Assembly: GCA_964436865.1 (NCBI GenBank) | Contig: CAYTFK010000171.1 | Coordinates: 1 to 14,508 of the forward strand | Direction of reading: 5' to 3' | Source of the DNA: JAXGPP01 sp964436865 | GTDB lineage: Bacteria > Planctomycetota > Planctomycetia > Pirellulales > Thermoguttaceae | Length of the DNA stretch: 14,508 nt | Shown: in pieces, positions 1 to 7,762 of the stretch | Position numbering within the stretch: the stretch's first letter is position 1 | How the letters are laid out: each line of letters starts with the position of its first letter | Notes under the pieces: model-generated | What the model saw: only the letters and a program-made list of their open reading frames with translations | Databases searched by the model: none | What the model was told of the DNA's origin: nothing | Made by a program: the position numbers and the translations under genes

Positions 1-83
1 TCATCGACCCTCGCCCAGCGATCGGCCTGGGCTGTGCCACAGCAGGCGGCCGCCATTGTCGCCAACAGGAAAGAACTCAACAT
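1..83 (-). CDS. N-terminal fragment of a secreted protein (signal peptide only)
   Basis: Reading leftward from an ATG at 83-81, the frame is open to the window edge (27 codons). It translates as a short N-terminus, a hydrophobic stretch (SSFLLATMAAACC) and a small-residue site (GTAQA, then D), which is a classic Sec signal peptide with an Ala-x-Ala-type cleavage site near residue 20. Nothing of the mature protein is inside the window, so no function can be given. It lies 84 bases downstream of the multidomain glycosidase-like gene on the same strand and may belong to the same secreted-protein group. No strong Shine-Dalgarno sequence precedes the ATG. The short length keeps confidence moderate. 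Confidence 0.5.
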   Translation of the reverse strand, partial: MLSSFLLATMAAACCGTAQADRWARVD

Positions 84-108
84 GGTGCCCGCCGTATGAA
101 AGAAGATG

Positions 109-138
109 GTATAAATGGGCTAATCAGACGGATAACAA
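109..138 (-). promoter_or_regulatory. Weak candidate promoter for the left-edge gene
   Basis: On the minus strand, TTGTTA (138-133) is followed after an 18-base spacer by TTATAC (114-109). This vaguely resembles sigma-70 -35/-10 elements about 25 bases before the ATG at 83. It stands out as an AT-rich patch in GC-rich DNA, but such matches are common by chance. Confidence 0.2.
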
Positions 139-167
139 GAAGCTGCGAGCGGCGCCTCGGGCCGCGA

Positions 168-2561
168 TCATTCCCAAAGCTTGACGGTTCGTAGCCGATA
201 CTTTTCCGCCACGTACTGCTCAACTCCGGCACGCTCCTCCTCGCCCAGGCACCGATCGAAGGCGATCACTTCCGCAACATCGCCCGAGTGATAGGTGTTG
301 CCCGACCAGAAGGGGATGGCGAAGTTGCCGCCGCCATACTGGTCCACGCGTGTGTATTCCGCTCCCCGGGCAGTGCCGCTCCGTATCCCGTTGACGAAGA
401 CGCTCGCCGCATCGGTGCCGTCGTGCGCGTAGCCGAGCAGGGCCGGCTGCCCGCGGGTCACCCCCGCGTGCAACGAAGTGGCGTTGTAGGTCAGCCCGTT
501 GCGTGTGAGGTAGAGCCTGGGGATTCCGCCATTTCCGTTGAGCGAATTGCCGCACGCGCCGAAATACGGATCCTCGGAACAAGTGACCATCAATACGGTG
601 AACGCACCAGCCAGATGCTCGTTGGCGAAATTGCGAACCGCCAGAAGATCGGTACCGCTGGCGAACCGCACCGCCGGCATGCCTCCAATAGCATTGCCGG
701 CCAGGGTGGGCGGCGACGCCATCTGGCCATCCGCCAGTTTTACCTTCTCTGTCTGCATGGCGGGACCGACGGCGGCCGGCCAGCGGGCGACCGGTTCACC
801 GGGCTGTTGATCGTCGAGCAGCGAATCGGCCTTCAGCCAGAGCCGAAGCCCGGCGATCTTGTCGGGCGAGATCGGCCGGCGTTGTAACTCTCCCGGCCGG
901 AAGGTGGCGACGGCCATTGCGCTTGCCTGTCCCTGGGTGAAGGCTCTTGCTCTTATCGTGGTCGCCGCCGTGATCACCAGCGGCTCGTGGTAAGCCGGCG
1001 AGCCGGCGGTCGGCTCGCTGCCGTCGAGCGTATACCGCACCGTCGCGTTGGGCGTGGCGCTCGACATCCGCACCCGCAGACGCGACGTGTAACGGCTGGC
1101 GTCATCAGCCAGAATTGCCGGCGGCCACACCGATTGCGGCTTCGAAGAATCGGGCGCGATCACCACCAGCCCCCAGGGTCCAATGGCCGGGACATCGCAG
1201 CCGTTTACAAAACCCTCGGCCAATCGACGAGTCACGGCCAGGGGGCCGAAGTTCTTCGTTTGCTCGGCCGCTTCATGTGCCGTCCGGTCATACGGCGCCG
1301 GGGCGACAAAGTCGATCGTCACCGGCCGATCGCCGAAAAAACGTGCCGGATCAATATCGAGATGGAAAGGCTGCGGCTGGTCGCTCGCGTCGACACAGTG
1401 AATCACCACGGGTGCATCGGCCTGGCCCGGGATCGCCCGGACAAAGAGGCTCAGCTCGCTCGATCCGCCACGCACCGCCAACGGCGCGCACGGGTAGCGA
1501 GGGTCGGCGGCCTGGGGCAGCAGCACGGCGGCGTCCTCATAGCCGTCAAGATAGCGAGCCGCCGCACGGGCAAAGCCGTACAGGTCGGCGTATTCTTCCG
1601 GTTTGCCGAAGTAACGCGGCGCGCCAGTGGCGATGTAGACGTCCCATGGCACGATGATGTGCGTGCCGCATGCATAGGCCAGGCCGATGGCGGCTCGTGT
1701 CCGGTTCAGGCTGGTCGACACGTAGGTGAACATTTGGGCTTTGCCCCGCGATTCCGCATCGCGTACGGCACGGTAGAGGGCCTCGGGGCGGGCATGGCTC
1801 TCGGCCAACTCCGCCAGGCCAAAGTCAAAAGCGAAGTCGAAAAAGTACTTGTCGCCCGGACGGCTGTTGCACGAAAAGGGCACGTGCCGCCCGGCATAGG
1901 CATCGATCTCACGGCGTATCCAGCGGTAGAATTCTTCGGTCGACTGCTGCTGGATCTCCGGCGGCGACTTGCCCAGCCGAGCGGCCTTCTCCTTGCAGTG
2001 CGGGCAGTAACAGCCGCCCCATTGGATGGCCGTGTAGTTCTCGCCCGGATCATCCATTTGCAGCGAGTCGGCGCCGGTGTCGATATACATCTTCACGTAA
2101 TCGAGATAGACCGCGCGGTACTCGGGACTGTTCATGCAGCCCCACCAGCCGTTGAAGGCCCGCATCCACGGTCCAGTCACCAGTTCTCCCTGCTCATTCA
2201 GGATCCGGCCCTGTTGCCGCGTATTGCCGAAAAGCCTGTCCGGCAGAATCGTGCTCAGCCAGCCTTGAAAGGGATAGCCGCGGCGCTTGATCTCTTCAAA
2301 CCAGGCCTGGCTGTCGCCGCTGATCCAGTAGAAGCCGGTGGCGTGGAAATCGGCTGCCGCTTGAAACGTGTCGTGCGGGTCGTTGGCGTTGGCCGGATGC
2401 CGCCAGCGGCTGGAGAAACAGACCGCCGATGCCCGGGGAAAGCCGTCCGGCCGCTCGACGCGTTGGGCCATTTCGGCCATCGTACGCGTGTCGTGTTGTT
2501 CCGCCGCGCCGACGGCCGCCGGCAGGCAGAGCGCCAGGAATACCGCAGTGGCTCGCCTCAT
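168..2561 (-). CDS. Secreted multidomain glycoside-hydrolase-like protein (TIM barrel + chitobiase C-terminal-type domain + LamG-like domain)
   Basis: The frame could extend upstream to 2705, but I start it at the ATG at 2561. That codon is preceded by GAGG nine bases away and is followed at once by a Sec signal peptide (MRRATAVFLALCLPAAVGAA), giving 797 residues. An upstream start would also overlap the DUF2461 gene. Residues about 30-480 look like a TIM-barrel glycosidase domain. They contain an acidic loop (M169-D170-D171-P-G-E) and a C-Y-C-P-H-C cluster (Cys184, 186, 189) that could bind a metal or form disulfides. Residues about 487-555 match the chitobiase/beta-hexosaminidase C-terminal type (CHB_HEX_C), with the motif V-R-Y-T-L-D-G-S-E-P-T. 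Residues about 565-797 resemble a LamG/concanavalin-A-like domain (G-L-R-L-W-L-K-A-D start, A-E-V-I-A-F-D-R near the end). The role is probably extracellular or periplasmic glycan binding and hydrolysis. Family and substrate are not assigned, and catalytic residues are a guess. Confidence 0.85.
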   Translation of the reverse strand: MRRATAVFLALCLPAAVGAAEQHDTRTMAEMAQRVERPDGFPRASAVCFSSRWRHPANANDPHDTFQAAADFHATGFYWISGDSQAWFEEIKRRGYPFQGWLSTILPDRLFGNTRQQGRILNEQGELVTGPWMRAFNGWWGCMNSPEYRAVYLDYVKMYIDTGADSLQMDDPGENYTAIQWGGCYCPHCKEKAARLGKSPPEIQQQSTEEFYRWIRREIDAYAGRHVPFSCNSRPGDKYFFDFAFDFGLAELAESHARPEALYRAVRDAESRGKAQMFTYVSTSLNRTRAAIGLAYACGTHIIVPWDVYIATGAPRYFGKPEEYADLYGFARAAARYLDGYEDAAVLLPQAADPRYPCAPLAVRGGSSELSLFVRAIPGQADAPVVIHCVDASDQPQPFHLDIDPARFFGDRPVTIDFVAPAPYDRTAHEAAEQTKNFGPLAVTRRLAEGFVNGCDVPAIGPWGLVVIAPDSSKPQSVWPPAILADDASRYTSRLRVRMSSATPNATVRYTLDGSEPTAGSPAYHEPLVITAATTIRARAFTQGQASAMAVATFRPGELQRRPISPDKIAGLRLWLKADSLLDDQQPGEPVARWPAAVGPAMQTEKVKLADGQMASPPTLAGNAIGGMPAVRFASGTDLLAVRNFANEHLAGAFTVLMVTCSEDPYFGACGNSLNGNGGIPRLYLTRNGLTYNATSLHAGVTRGQPALLGYAHDGTDAASVFVNGIRSGTARGAEYTRVDQYGGGNFAIPFWSGNTYHSGDVAEVIAFDRCLGEEERAGVEQYVAEKYRLRTVKLWE

Positions 2562-2677
2562 TACTTGTGTCCTCAGATTTGCCGTATGCAGTGTGGAGCC
2601 GTGAAGCATCTGGCACCTCGTGATCGCGCATCTTGACTCAATCATGCCGTTCGCGTCCCATCGGCGCATGTTCGGCT

Positions 2678-3364
2678 TCAGAACGGCGCATTCAGTGCGT
2701 CGCACAACAGTCGCATAAACGGCCGTGTGGCGGCAAACGACGCGGCCACGTGGTCCAGGAATGCGCGGTCGAGAACGTCGTGTTCCGTCAACGATTCAAC
2801 CCCGATGAAGTCGGTCCGCTTGAGGTCTTCAATCAGTGGATGGTCGGCGGGAAAGCCGCGAGGCGGACGCTTGAGGCTGTCGCCATCCAGAGAGAATCGT
2901 TCGCGAAACCGGCGATTCCCGCTCGCCCGTCGCCAGCGGTCGGGCCGTGCAATGATCGCCTGTCGGACCTGTCCGAGCGCGACGGGATCCGGGCGCCACA
3001 GACCCGCGGCGAGAAAGCACTCGCCGGGTTCGATATGGACGTAGAAGCTCGGCGCGTGGACGTCGCGCCCCTGCTCGTGGCGAAACTGGATCCCGACATT
3101 CGTCTTGTAAGGCTCGCCCCCCTTTGCGAACCGCGTGTCGCGGTAGACTCGCATGAGTGAGCCGCCGACCCGCTGGTCGCTGGCCACGAAGTACGGCGAG
3201 ATCTTCTTCAGCCGCGGCCGGAAAGCACGAATGAATGCCATCGCCGGTTCCAGGACCAGAAGCTCGTATCGACGCTTGTTCTCCTGGAACCAGGGTCGAT
3301 GGTTGTGGTCGGCCAGTTGTTCGAGAAACTCGAGCAGCGTCGGCGAGAATCCGCCAAATTCCAT
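2678..3364 (-). CDS. DUF2461 family protein
   Basis: This 228-residue protein matches the DUF2461 (TIGR02453) family closely in length and motifs. It has an N-terminal F-S-P-x-L-L-E-F-L-x-x-L, then P-W-F-Q-E-N-K-R-R-Y-E (residues 24-34), a central R-V-Y-R-D-T-R-F-A-K (72-81) followed by P-Y-K-T-N (85-89), and the aromatic/glycine stretch S-F-Y-V-H-I-E-P-G-E-C-F-L-A-A-G-L-W (106-123). There is no signal peptide or membrane segment, so it should be cytosolic. The family is widespread but its biochemical function is not established. The ATG at 3364 has AGGAG eleven bases upstream and a plausible promoter at 3446-3474. It lies 116 bases ahead of the secreted glycosidase-like gene on the same strand. 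It may be a housekeeping passenger rather than part of the glycan locus. Confidence 0.9.
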   Translation of the reverse strand: MEFGGFSPTLLEFLEQLADHNHRPWFQENKRRYELLVLEPAMAFIRAFRPRLKKISPYFVASDQRVGGSLMRVYRDTRFAKGGEPYKTNVGIQFRHEQGRDVHAPSFYVHIEPGECFLAAGLWRPDPVALGQVRQAIIARPDRWRRASGNRRFRERFSLDGDSLKRPPRGFPADHPLIEDLKRTDFIGVESLTEHDVLDRAFLDHVAASFAATRPFMRLLCDALNAPF

Positions 3365-3445
3365 AGCTCCCGGCTCTCCTGCACCTCAAATCGGCGACGA
3401 TTGCCCGGACGATTCCGGAAGTGAACGTGCTTTTCAGATGCTCTG

Positions 3446-3474
3446 AGTATGTCTCGCCGATCGCGGGGTGGCAA
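3446..3474 (-). promoter_or_regulatory. Candidate sigma-70-type promoter for the DUF2461 gene
   Basis: On the minus strand TTGCCA (3474-3469, five of six matches to TTGACA) is separated by exactly 17 bases from CATACT (3451-3446, four of six matches to TATAAT). This would give a leader of roughly 75 bases before the ATG at 3364. It is the best-looking promoter in this intergenic region, but it is identified by eye only. Confidence 0.35.
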
Positions 3475-3539
3475 GGCAACCGAACTGAGCCTGGCCGGGA
3501 CTTGTGACCGATGGCACATTGCCGGCGGCCGTGCTAAAA

Positions 3540-3553
3540 CAGTCGATCGACTG
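3540..3553. promoter_or_regulatory. Perfect 14-base palindrome, possible operator upstream of the GH2 gene
   Basis: CAGTCGATCGACTG is its own reverse complement over all 14 bases and does not extend further. It lies 113 bases before the GH2 start codon, where a dimeric repressor such as a LacI-type regulator could act. No regulator gene is present in the window. About one such palindrome is expected by chance in 14.5 kb, so only its intergenic position makes it notable. Confidence 0.3.
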
Positions 3554-3572
3554 CCGGACGCAACCGACCCGA

Positions 3573-3582
3573 AGAGTACTCT
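3573..3582. promoter_or_regulatory. Perfect 10-base palindrome near the GH2 gene
   Basis: AGAGTACTCT is self-complementary. Its centre is 31 bases (about three helical turns) from the centre of the 14-base palindrome at 3540-3553, so both would face the same side of the DNA. The two sequences are not similar to each other. Ten-base palindromes are frequent by chance. Confidence 0.15.
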
Positions 3583-3652
3583 GGCGTGAGGCACGGGATG
3601 GTCTTTCGTCCACCGTGCTTGCCGAGCGGGAAGGATGAGGATCTGATTCGAC

Positions 3653-3658
3653 AGGAGG
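3653..3658 (+). promoter_or_regulatory. Ribosome-binding site that fixes the GH2 start
   Basis: A perfect AGGAGG ends eight bases before the ATG at 3667. It decides that codon as the start, rather than the in-frame GTG at 3586, whose extra 27 residues are not signal-peptide-like. Confidence 0.75.
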
Positions 3659-3666
3659 CCCTGGTG

Positions 3667-6600
3667 ATGATTCACGCCGGACCGATTACATGCCTGCTAC
3701 TGACGCTCACGGCACTGGCCGGTGATCCGCCGCGGCAGGAAGTCACTCTCAACGGCTCGTGGGAACAGCAATTGGTCGGCGATCTGGCAAATCCTCCAGA
3801 TGCCACCGCGTGGCGGCGATGCACCGTGCCGGGCTATTTCAACGGTACGGACTACCAGCGGGTGTGGCTGCGAAGGTCATTCACCGTGCCCCCCGAAATG
3901 CACGGGCAACGGATCGAGATTCACTTCGGCGGAGTGAAGTACAACAGCCGCGTGCTGGTCAACGGCCGGGAAGTGGGCGGCTGTTTCGGCGGCTATCAGC
4001 CATTCGACATCGATGTGACGGACGCGGTCCGCCTGGACGGTCCCAACGAGCTGCTGGTGGGCTGCCACGACTGGACCGGCGTCTTCTCGCCCGGCAAGGT
4101 CGACTTCAGTCGCGACGCTGGCAGGGGCCAGGCCCGCAGCGTTCCCCGCGATAAGATCCTCTCGCCCGTTGGCGGACTCTATGGGCAGTATGGGATCTGG
4201 GATGACGTCATCTTGCGGTCGCACCCGGCAGTGCACATCAAGGACCTGTTCATCAAGCCGTCGGTCCGCCGCGGCGAACTCGTGGTCGAGTACACGCTGG
4301 CCAACGAGTCGGCAACCGCCGCCGTCGTTCAACTTCGAGCCACCGTCGAAGACCAGGGGAGCGACGTGCTCGAACTCCCTTCAACCCGTGTGGAAATACC
4401 GGCCGGTGAGTCGGCCTCGGTGACTCTGCGGCAACCATGGCCGGACGCGCCCTTGTGGTCGCACACCGATCCCCATCTGCTCCACCTGCGAAGCGCGCTT
4501 TCCAGCGGCGACGAGTTGCGAACCCGGTTCGGCTTTCGCGAGTTCTGGGTTGAGGGGCACGACTTCTACTTGAACGGCGTGAAGATTCACCTGCTGGCCA
4601 CATCGTGGTGGCCTCCGCGCGGTCAGATGACGCGCGACGAAATCGGCCGCCAGTGGGAAGCGATCAAGCGGTGCGGCTGCGTCGCCTTTCGCACCCACAC
4701 GCAGCCCTGGCCGAGCCTCCACTACGAAGTGGCGGATGAGGTCGGCCTGTTGATGATCGTCGAAGGGGCGGTCTGGAACGACGACGACACGTACCGCATC
4801 AACGATCCGGTCTTCTGGGATCACTACGCCGATCATCTCCGTGCGATGATCGACCGCGACAAGAACCGGCCGTCGGTGGTCATGTGGAGCCTGGAAAACG
4901 AGTTCTTCGGTGGCCGGCTCAACGATGCCTCGCCGGCCAAAGCCGACCTGGTCCGCATGGGCCGCCTGGTCAAGCAGTGGGATCCGACGCGGCCGATGTT
5001 CTATGAATCGGACGGCGATCCGGGCGGAGTGGCCGACGCGATCGGCATCCACTATCCCCACGAGTATCCCGATTTCACGTGCTGGCCGAATGAAGCTTGG
5101 TGGCTTGCCGAGCCGCAGAAGATCGACCACATGTTCCAGGATGGGCGCAAGGAGTTCCTCTGGAAGAAGGACAAGCCGCTCTATATCGGCGAGTTTCTCT
5201 GGCTGCCGTCGCGCGATCCGTCGTGGCACACGGTCTTCTTCGGCGACGAGGCCTATCTCGACTACAAGCGCTACCGGGACCTCGGCAAGGCGGAATCGTG
5301 GCGGATGCAGATCCTCGGCTACCGTCACTTCGGGGTCGCAGGCATCTCGCCGTGGACCGTGATCGAGGGTGGACCGCTGGAGCCGGCCAATCCCCTCTAC
5401 GAGGCTCATCAGTATGCCTACCAGCCGATTGCCGCCTATTGCCACGACTACGACAGCCGCTTCTACGCGGGCCAGCGAATCGCGCGCCGAATCGAGGTGT
5501 TCAACGACATCCTTGAACCGTCGGCGCTCGAACTGCGGTGGGAGCTGACCTGTGGAGGCGAACTCGTCGACCGAGGTCAACACCCGCTTGCTCTTGATCC
5601 GGCCGGCCAGGAGATGCTCGAAGTTGTTCTGAACATGCCGAAGGTTCAATCGCGCACGGCGGTGGATTGGCGGCTGAGCCTGCGCCGCAACGGCCGACCG
5701 GTATTTGACGATACGCACCGTTACTGGGTCTTCCCGCCGATCGACTTGCCAAAGGTCCCCGTCTCGCTGGGTCTCTACGATCCTCCAGGAGCGACGGCCC
5801 GGCGGTTCAAAGCCGCTGGCCTCCGCACAACGGCCGTTACGGCGCTCAGCGACATCGACGCGAATCTGGACGTTCTGGTAGTCGGGTCGGATTCGCTGGC
5901 GGCCAGGGAGAACGATCACCCGGTTATCGGCCGCACGATGCCGGAACGCCGGGCACTGCTCGATTTTGCCTCCCGGGGCGGCCGCGTGCTGGTCCTTCGC
6001 CAGGAGGCCTACCCGCAGGGGATGTTCGACCTCAGCCTGACCGGGCACCGGTCGACAATGACGTTTCCCACCCGTCCCAGTCATCCCGCGTTGGCAGGCG
6101 TTGAGCCGGCTGATCTCAAGTTCTGGCGCGGCGATCACCTGGTGGCCACTCACGAGCCGGCTCGGCCCGTGTCGGGAGGAGCCTTGGCAATCGTCGTCTC
6201 CGGCTCCGCAACCGGGATCGACAATGCTCCGCTGGTCGAGCAGCCGGTCGGCCGCGGCTGCATCGTGTACTGCCAGATGAACCTGATCGAGAAGATCGAC
6301 AGCGAGCCTGCCGCGGCTCGGATCCTGGCCAACCTGATCGAATACCTTGCTCGATATTCATCGACGGTGCGCAAGACGGCTGTTTTGGGCGGCACGGACG
6401 AATACCACGCCTATCTGAACAGCCTCGGGCTGCAGTACGATGTTCTGACAGACAGCACGATGCCCGATCTGTCTGCCTGTCAATTACTGATATGCCGCGG
6501 CGGCGAGGTCGACGCCAGCACGGCGCTCCGATTCCTGGACCAAGGCGGGACCCTCGTTATCCACCGTGCCAGCCCGGCGGCACTCGAGGCGTTATGCCCC

Positions 6601-7740
6601 GGGCTCGCGCTCGATATCAGTCTGCAACCGTACACCGGCCCCATCATCCGGGCAGAAGGCAGCGAACCGCTCCTCGAGGCCATAGCTCGGGAGGATCTCT
6701 ATTGGCTTGGCCCACACGTCGGAATCGACTGGGCCGAAACGCCTCGGGCAGACGAGATGGTCGACGGCCTCTTTGCCAAGAGCCTGGATGGCAGGGAGGT
6801 GAGGACCTTCGAGATGGAAGACTGGAAGCTCGAGGGACAGATCGTCGAGCGACGGCCGCCGGGCGTGGTGTTCGCGACGACCGGTTCGGCATCGAACGTG
6901 GTCGATTTTCCGGCCACGGGCGACTACGTAGTCGGCCTCGTTGCCCGTGGCACGCCGGCGAACGGCGAGTATCCGCTGGCGCGGATTTCCGTCGACCAGA
7001 AGCCTCTCGGCCTCGTCGCCGTTGCCGATGGCCAGTGGCACACCGTGACGACCTTTGGCCGCGTGGAAGAGGGGCGGCACGAGGTCTCAGTGGCCTTCAT
7101 CAATGACGGCAGCAACCCGCCAGCGGAGGATCGTAATCTCTACGTCGACAAGATCCTGATCGCCAGCGATCAGGAGAGCGGCACGGCCGTGCGGTTTCTT
7201 GCCAGTCCGCCGGCGATTGGCGTGGCCAGGCGCGGCAAAGGGATGATTGTGCTGGATCAGGTTCGCTGGGACACCGAACCGCAGAATACCCGCAAGGCGG
7301 CTCGCTACGCCGGCGCGCTGCTGGCCGCGCTGGGCGGCAATTTCACGCCCCGGCTGGGCGTAGCCATCGAGTGCGAACAGATGACACCCCAGCCAGAGAT
7401 GCCCTTCTTCCGCAACCTGGGCGCGCATGTATCGCTGGCGTGCAATGGTTATGTGAAAGCCACGGTCGAAGTGGCCGCCACAGGCCGATATACGATGGAG
7501 GTGACGGCTTCCGGCACGAAGGCCGCCGGAGTTTACCCGCTCGTCGAAGTCCGCATCGACGGCAAGCTGCTTGGCCAGGTGCAACTGATCAGCGGCAACT
7601 GGCGGCCGTATTCCCTGCCGATCGAACTTGCCGCAGGGACCCACGAACTGTCGCTGGCGCTGGTCAACGACCTGAACCAGGACGGAGAAGACCGCAACCT
7701 GATGCTCGACAAGGTGATCTTCTACCAGGAATCTCCATAA
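3667..7740 (+). CDS. Secreted glycoside hydrolase family 2 enzyme with GATase-like domains and two CBM60-like modules
   Basis: This 1357-residue protein starts at the ATG after a perfect AGGAGG, followed by a Sec signal peptide (about residues 1-19, ending T-A-L-A-G). Residues about 24-190 form the GH2 sugar-binding jelly-roll domain (L-N-G-S-W near the start, V-L-V-N-G-R-E-V-G-G). About 190-295 is an immunoglobulin-like domain and about 295-600 the catalytic TIM barrel. Glu412 in M-W-S-L-E-N-E-F is the expected acid/base, and Glu509 in L-Y-I-G-E-F the expected nucleophile, as in beta-glucuronidase and beta-galactosidase relatives. After a further beta domain come two glutamine-amidotransferase-like Rossmann segments (about 692-900 and 902-1003), as in large beta-galactosidases. 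Two modules resembling the Ca-dependent xylan-binding CBM60 type occupy about 1046-1168 and 1232-1356. Both carry E-D-R-N-L and D-K near their ends. The enzyme probably removes a terminal beta-linked sugar outside the cytoplasm. Galactosidase versus glucuronidase specificity is undecided. It converges on the DUF1284-like gene 22 bases beyond its stop. Confidence 0.93.
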   Translation: MIHAGPITCLLLTLTALAGDPPRQEVTLNGSWEQQLVGDLANPPDATAWRRCTVPGYFNGTDYQRVWLRRSFTVPPEMHGQRIEIHFGGVKYNSRVLVNGREVGGCFGGYQPFDIDVTDAVRLDGPNELLVGCHDWTGVFSPGKVDFSRDAGRGQARSVPRDKILSPVGGLYGQYGIWDDVILRSHPAVHIKDLFIKPSVRRGELVVEYTLANESATAAVVQLRATVEDQGSDVLELPSTRVEIPAGESASVTLRQPWPDAPLWSHTDPHLLHLRSALSSGDELRTRFGFREFWVEGHDFYLNGVKIHLLATSWWPPRGQMTRDEIGRQWEAIKRCGCVAFRTHTQPWPSLHYEVADEVGLLMIVEGAVWNDDDTYRINDPVFWDHYADHLRAMIDRDKNRPSVVMWSLENEFFGGRLNDASPAKADLVRMGRLVKQWDPTRPMFYESDGDPGGVADAIGIHYPHEYPDFTCWPNEAWWLAEPQKIDHMFQDGRKEFLWKKDKPLYIGEFLWLPSRDPSWHTVFFGDEAYLDYKRYRDLGKAESWRMQILGYRHFGVAGISPWTVIEGGPLEPANPLYEAHQYAYQPIAAYCHDYDSRFYAGQRIARRIEVFNDILEPSALELRWELTCGGELVDRGQHPLALDPAGQEMLEVVLNMPKVQSRTAVDWRLSLRRNGRPVFDDTHRYWVFPPIDLPKVPVSLGLYDPPGATARRFKAAGLRTTAVTALSDIDANLDVLVVGSDSLAARENDHPVIGRTMPERRALLDFASRGGRVLVLRQEAYPQGMFDLSLTGHRSTMTFPTRPSHPALAGVEPADLKFWRGDHLVATHEPARPVSGGALAIVVSGSATGIDNAPLVEQPVGRGCIVYCQMNLIEKIDSEPAAARILANLIEYLARYSSTVRKTAVLGGTDEYHAYLNSLGLQYDVLTDSTMPDLSACQLLICRGGEVDASTALRFLDQGGTLVIHRASPAALEALCPGLALDISLQPYTGPIIRAEGSEPLLEAIAREDLYWLGPHVGIDWAETPRADEMVDGLFAKSLDGREVRTFEMEDWKLEGQIVERRPPGVVFATTGSASNVVDFPATGDYVVGLVARGTPANGEYPLARISVDQKPLGLVAVADGQWHTVTTFGRVEEGRHEVSVAFINDGSNPPAEDRNLYVDKILIASDQESGTAVRFLASPPAIGVARRGKGMIVLDQVRWDTEPQNTRKAARYAGALLAALGGNFTPRLGVAIECEQMTPQPEMPFFRNLGAHVSLACNGYVKATVEVAATGRYTMEVTASGTKAAGVYPLVEVRIDGKLLGQVQLISGNWRPYSLPIELAAGTHELSLALVNDLNQDGEDRNLMLDKVIFYQESP

Positions 7741-7762
7741 CTTGCCGCAGCCGTGAGAGACT

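Larger units (their letters stand above)
3365..3652. other. Divergent intergenic region between DUF2461 and the GH2 gene
   Basis: The stretch between the two divergent start codons is about 302 bases. No open frame in it looks coding. It holds the candidate DUF2461 promoter (3446-3474, minus), a perfect 14-base palindrome (3540-3553), a perfect 10-base palindrome (3573-3582) and the GH2 ribosome-binding site (3653-3658). I could not find a convincing -35/-10 pair for the GH2 gene. Confidence 0.6.

Noticed and set aside
149..165. Hairpin GCGGC-7-GCCGC just past the 168-2561 gene stop as a terminator
   Set aside because: The stem is only five base pairs, begins two bases after the stop and lacks a following T tract. 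It is too weak to call.
987..2636. 549-residue plus-strand open frame
   Set aside because: It is antisense to the glycosidase-like gene, is rich in Arg/Gly/Ala/His, and shows no domain or signal. Such long shadows are common in GC-rich DNA.
2562..2705. N-terminal extension of the 168-2561 gene to 2705
   Set aside because: The extra 48 residues precede an otherwise perfect signal peptide, overlap the end of the DUF2461 gene, and the ATG at 2561 has its own GAGG site.
3586..3666. GTG start for the GH2 gene at 3586
   Set aside because: The 27 added residues are not signal-like, and the ATG at 3667 has a perfect AGGAGG at ideal distance.
4381..6153. 590-residue minus-strand open frame inside the GH2 gene
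   Set aside because: It is antisense to the GH2 catalytic barrel, whose active-site glutamates are clear, and its composition is typical of a shadow frame.
7741..7762. Bidirectional terminator between the convergent GH2 and DUF1284-like genes
   Set aside because: The 22-base gap shows no inverted repeat or T run.
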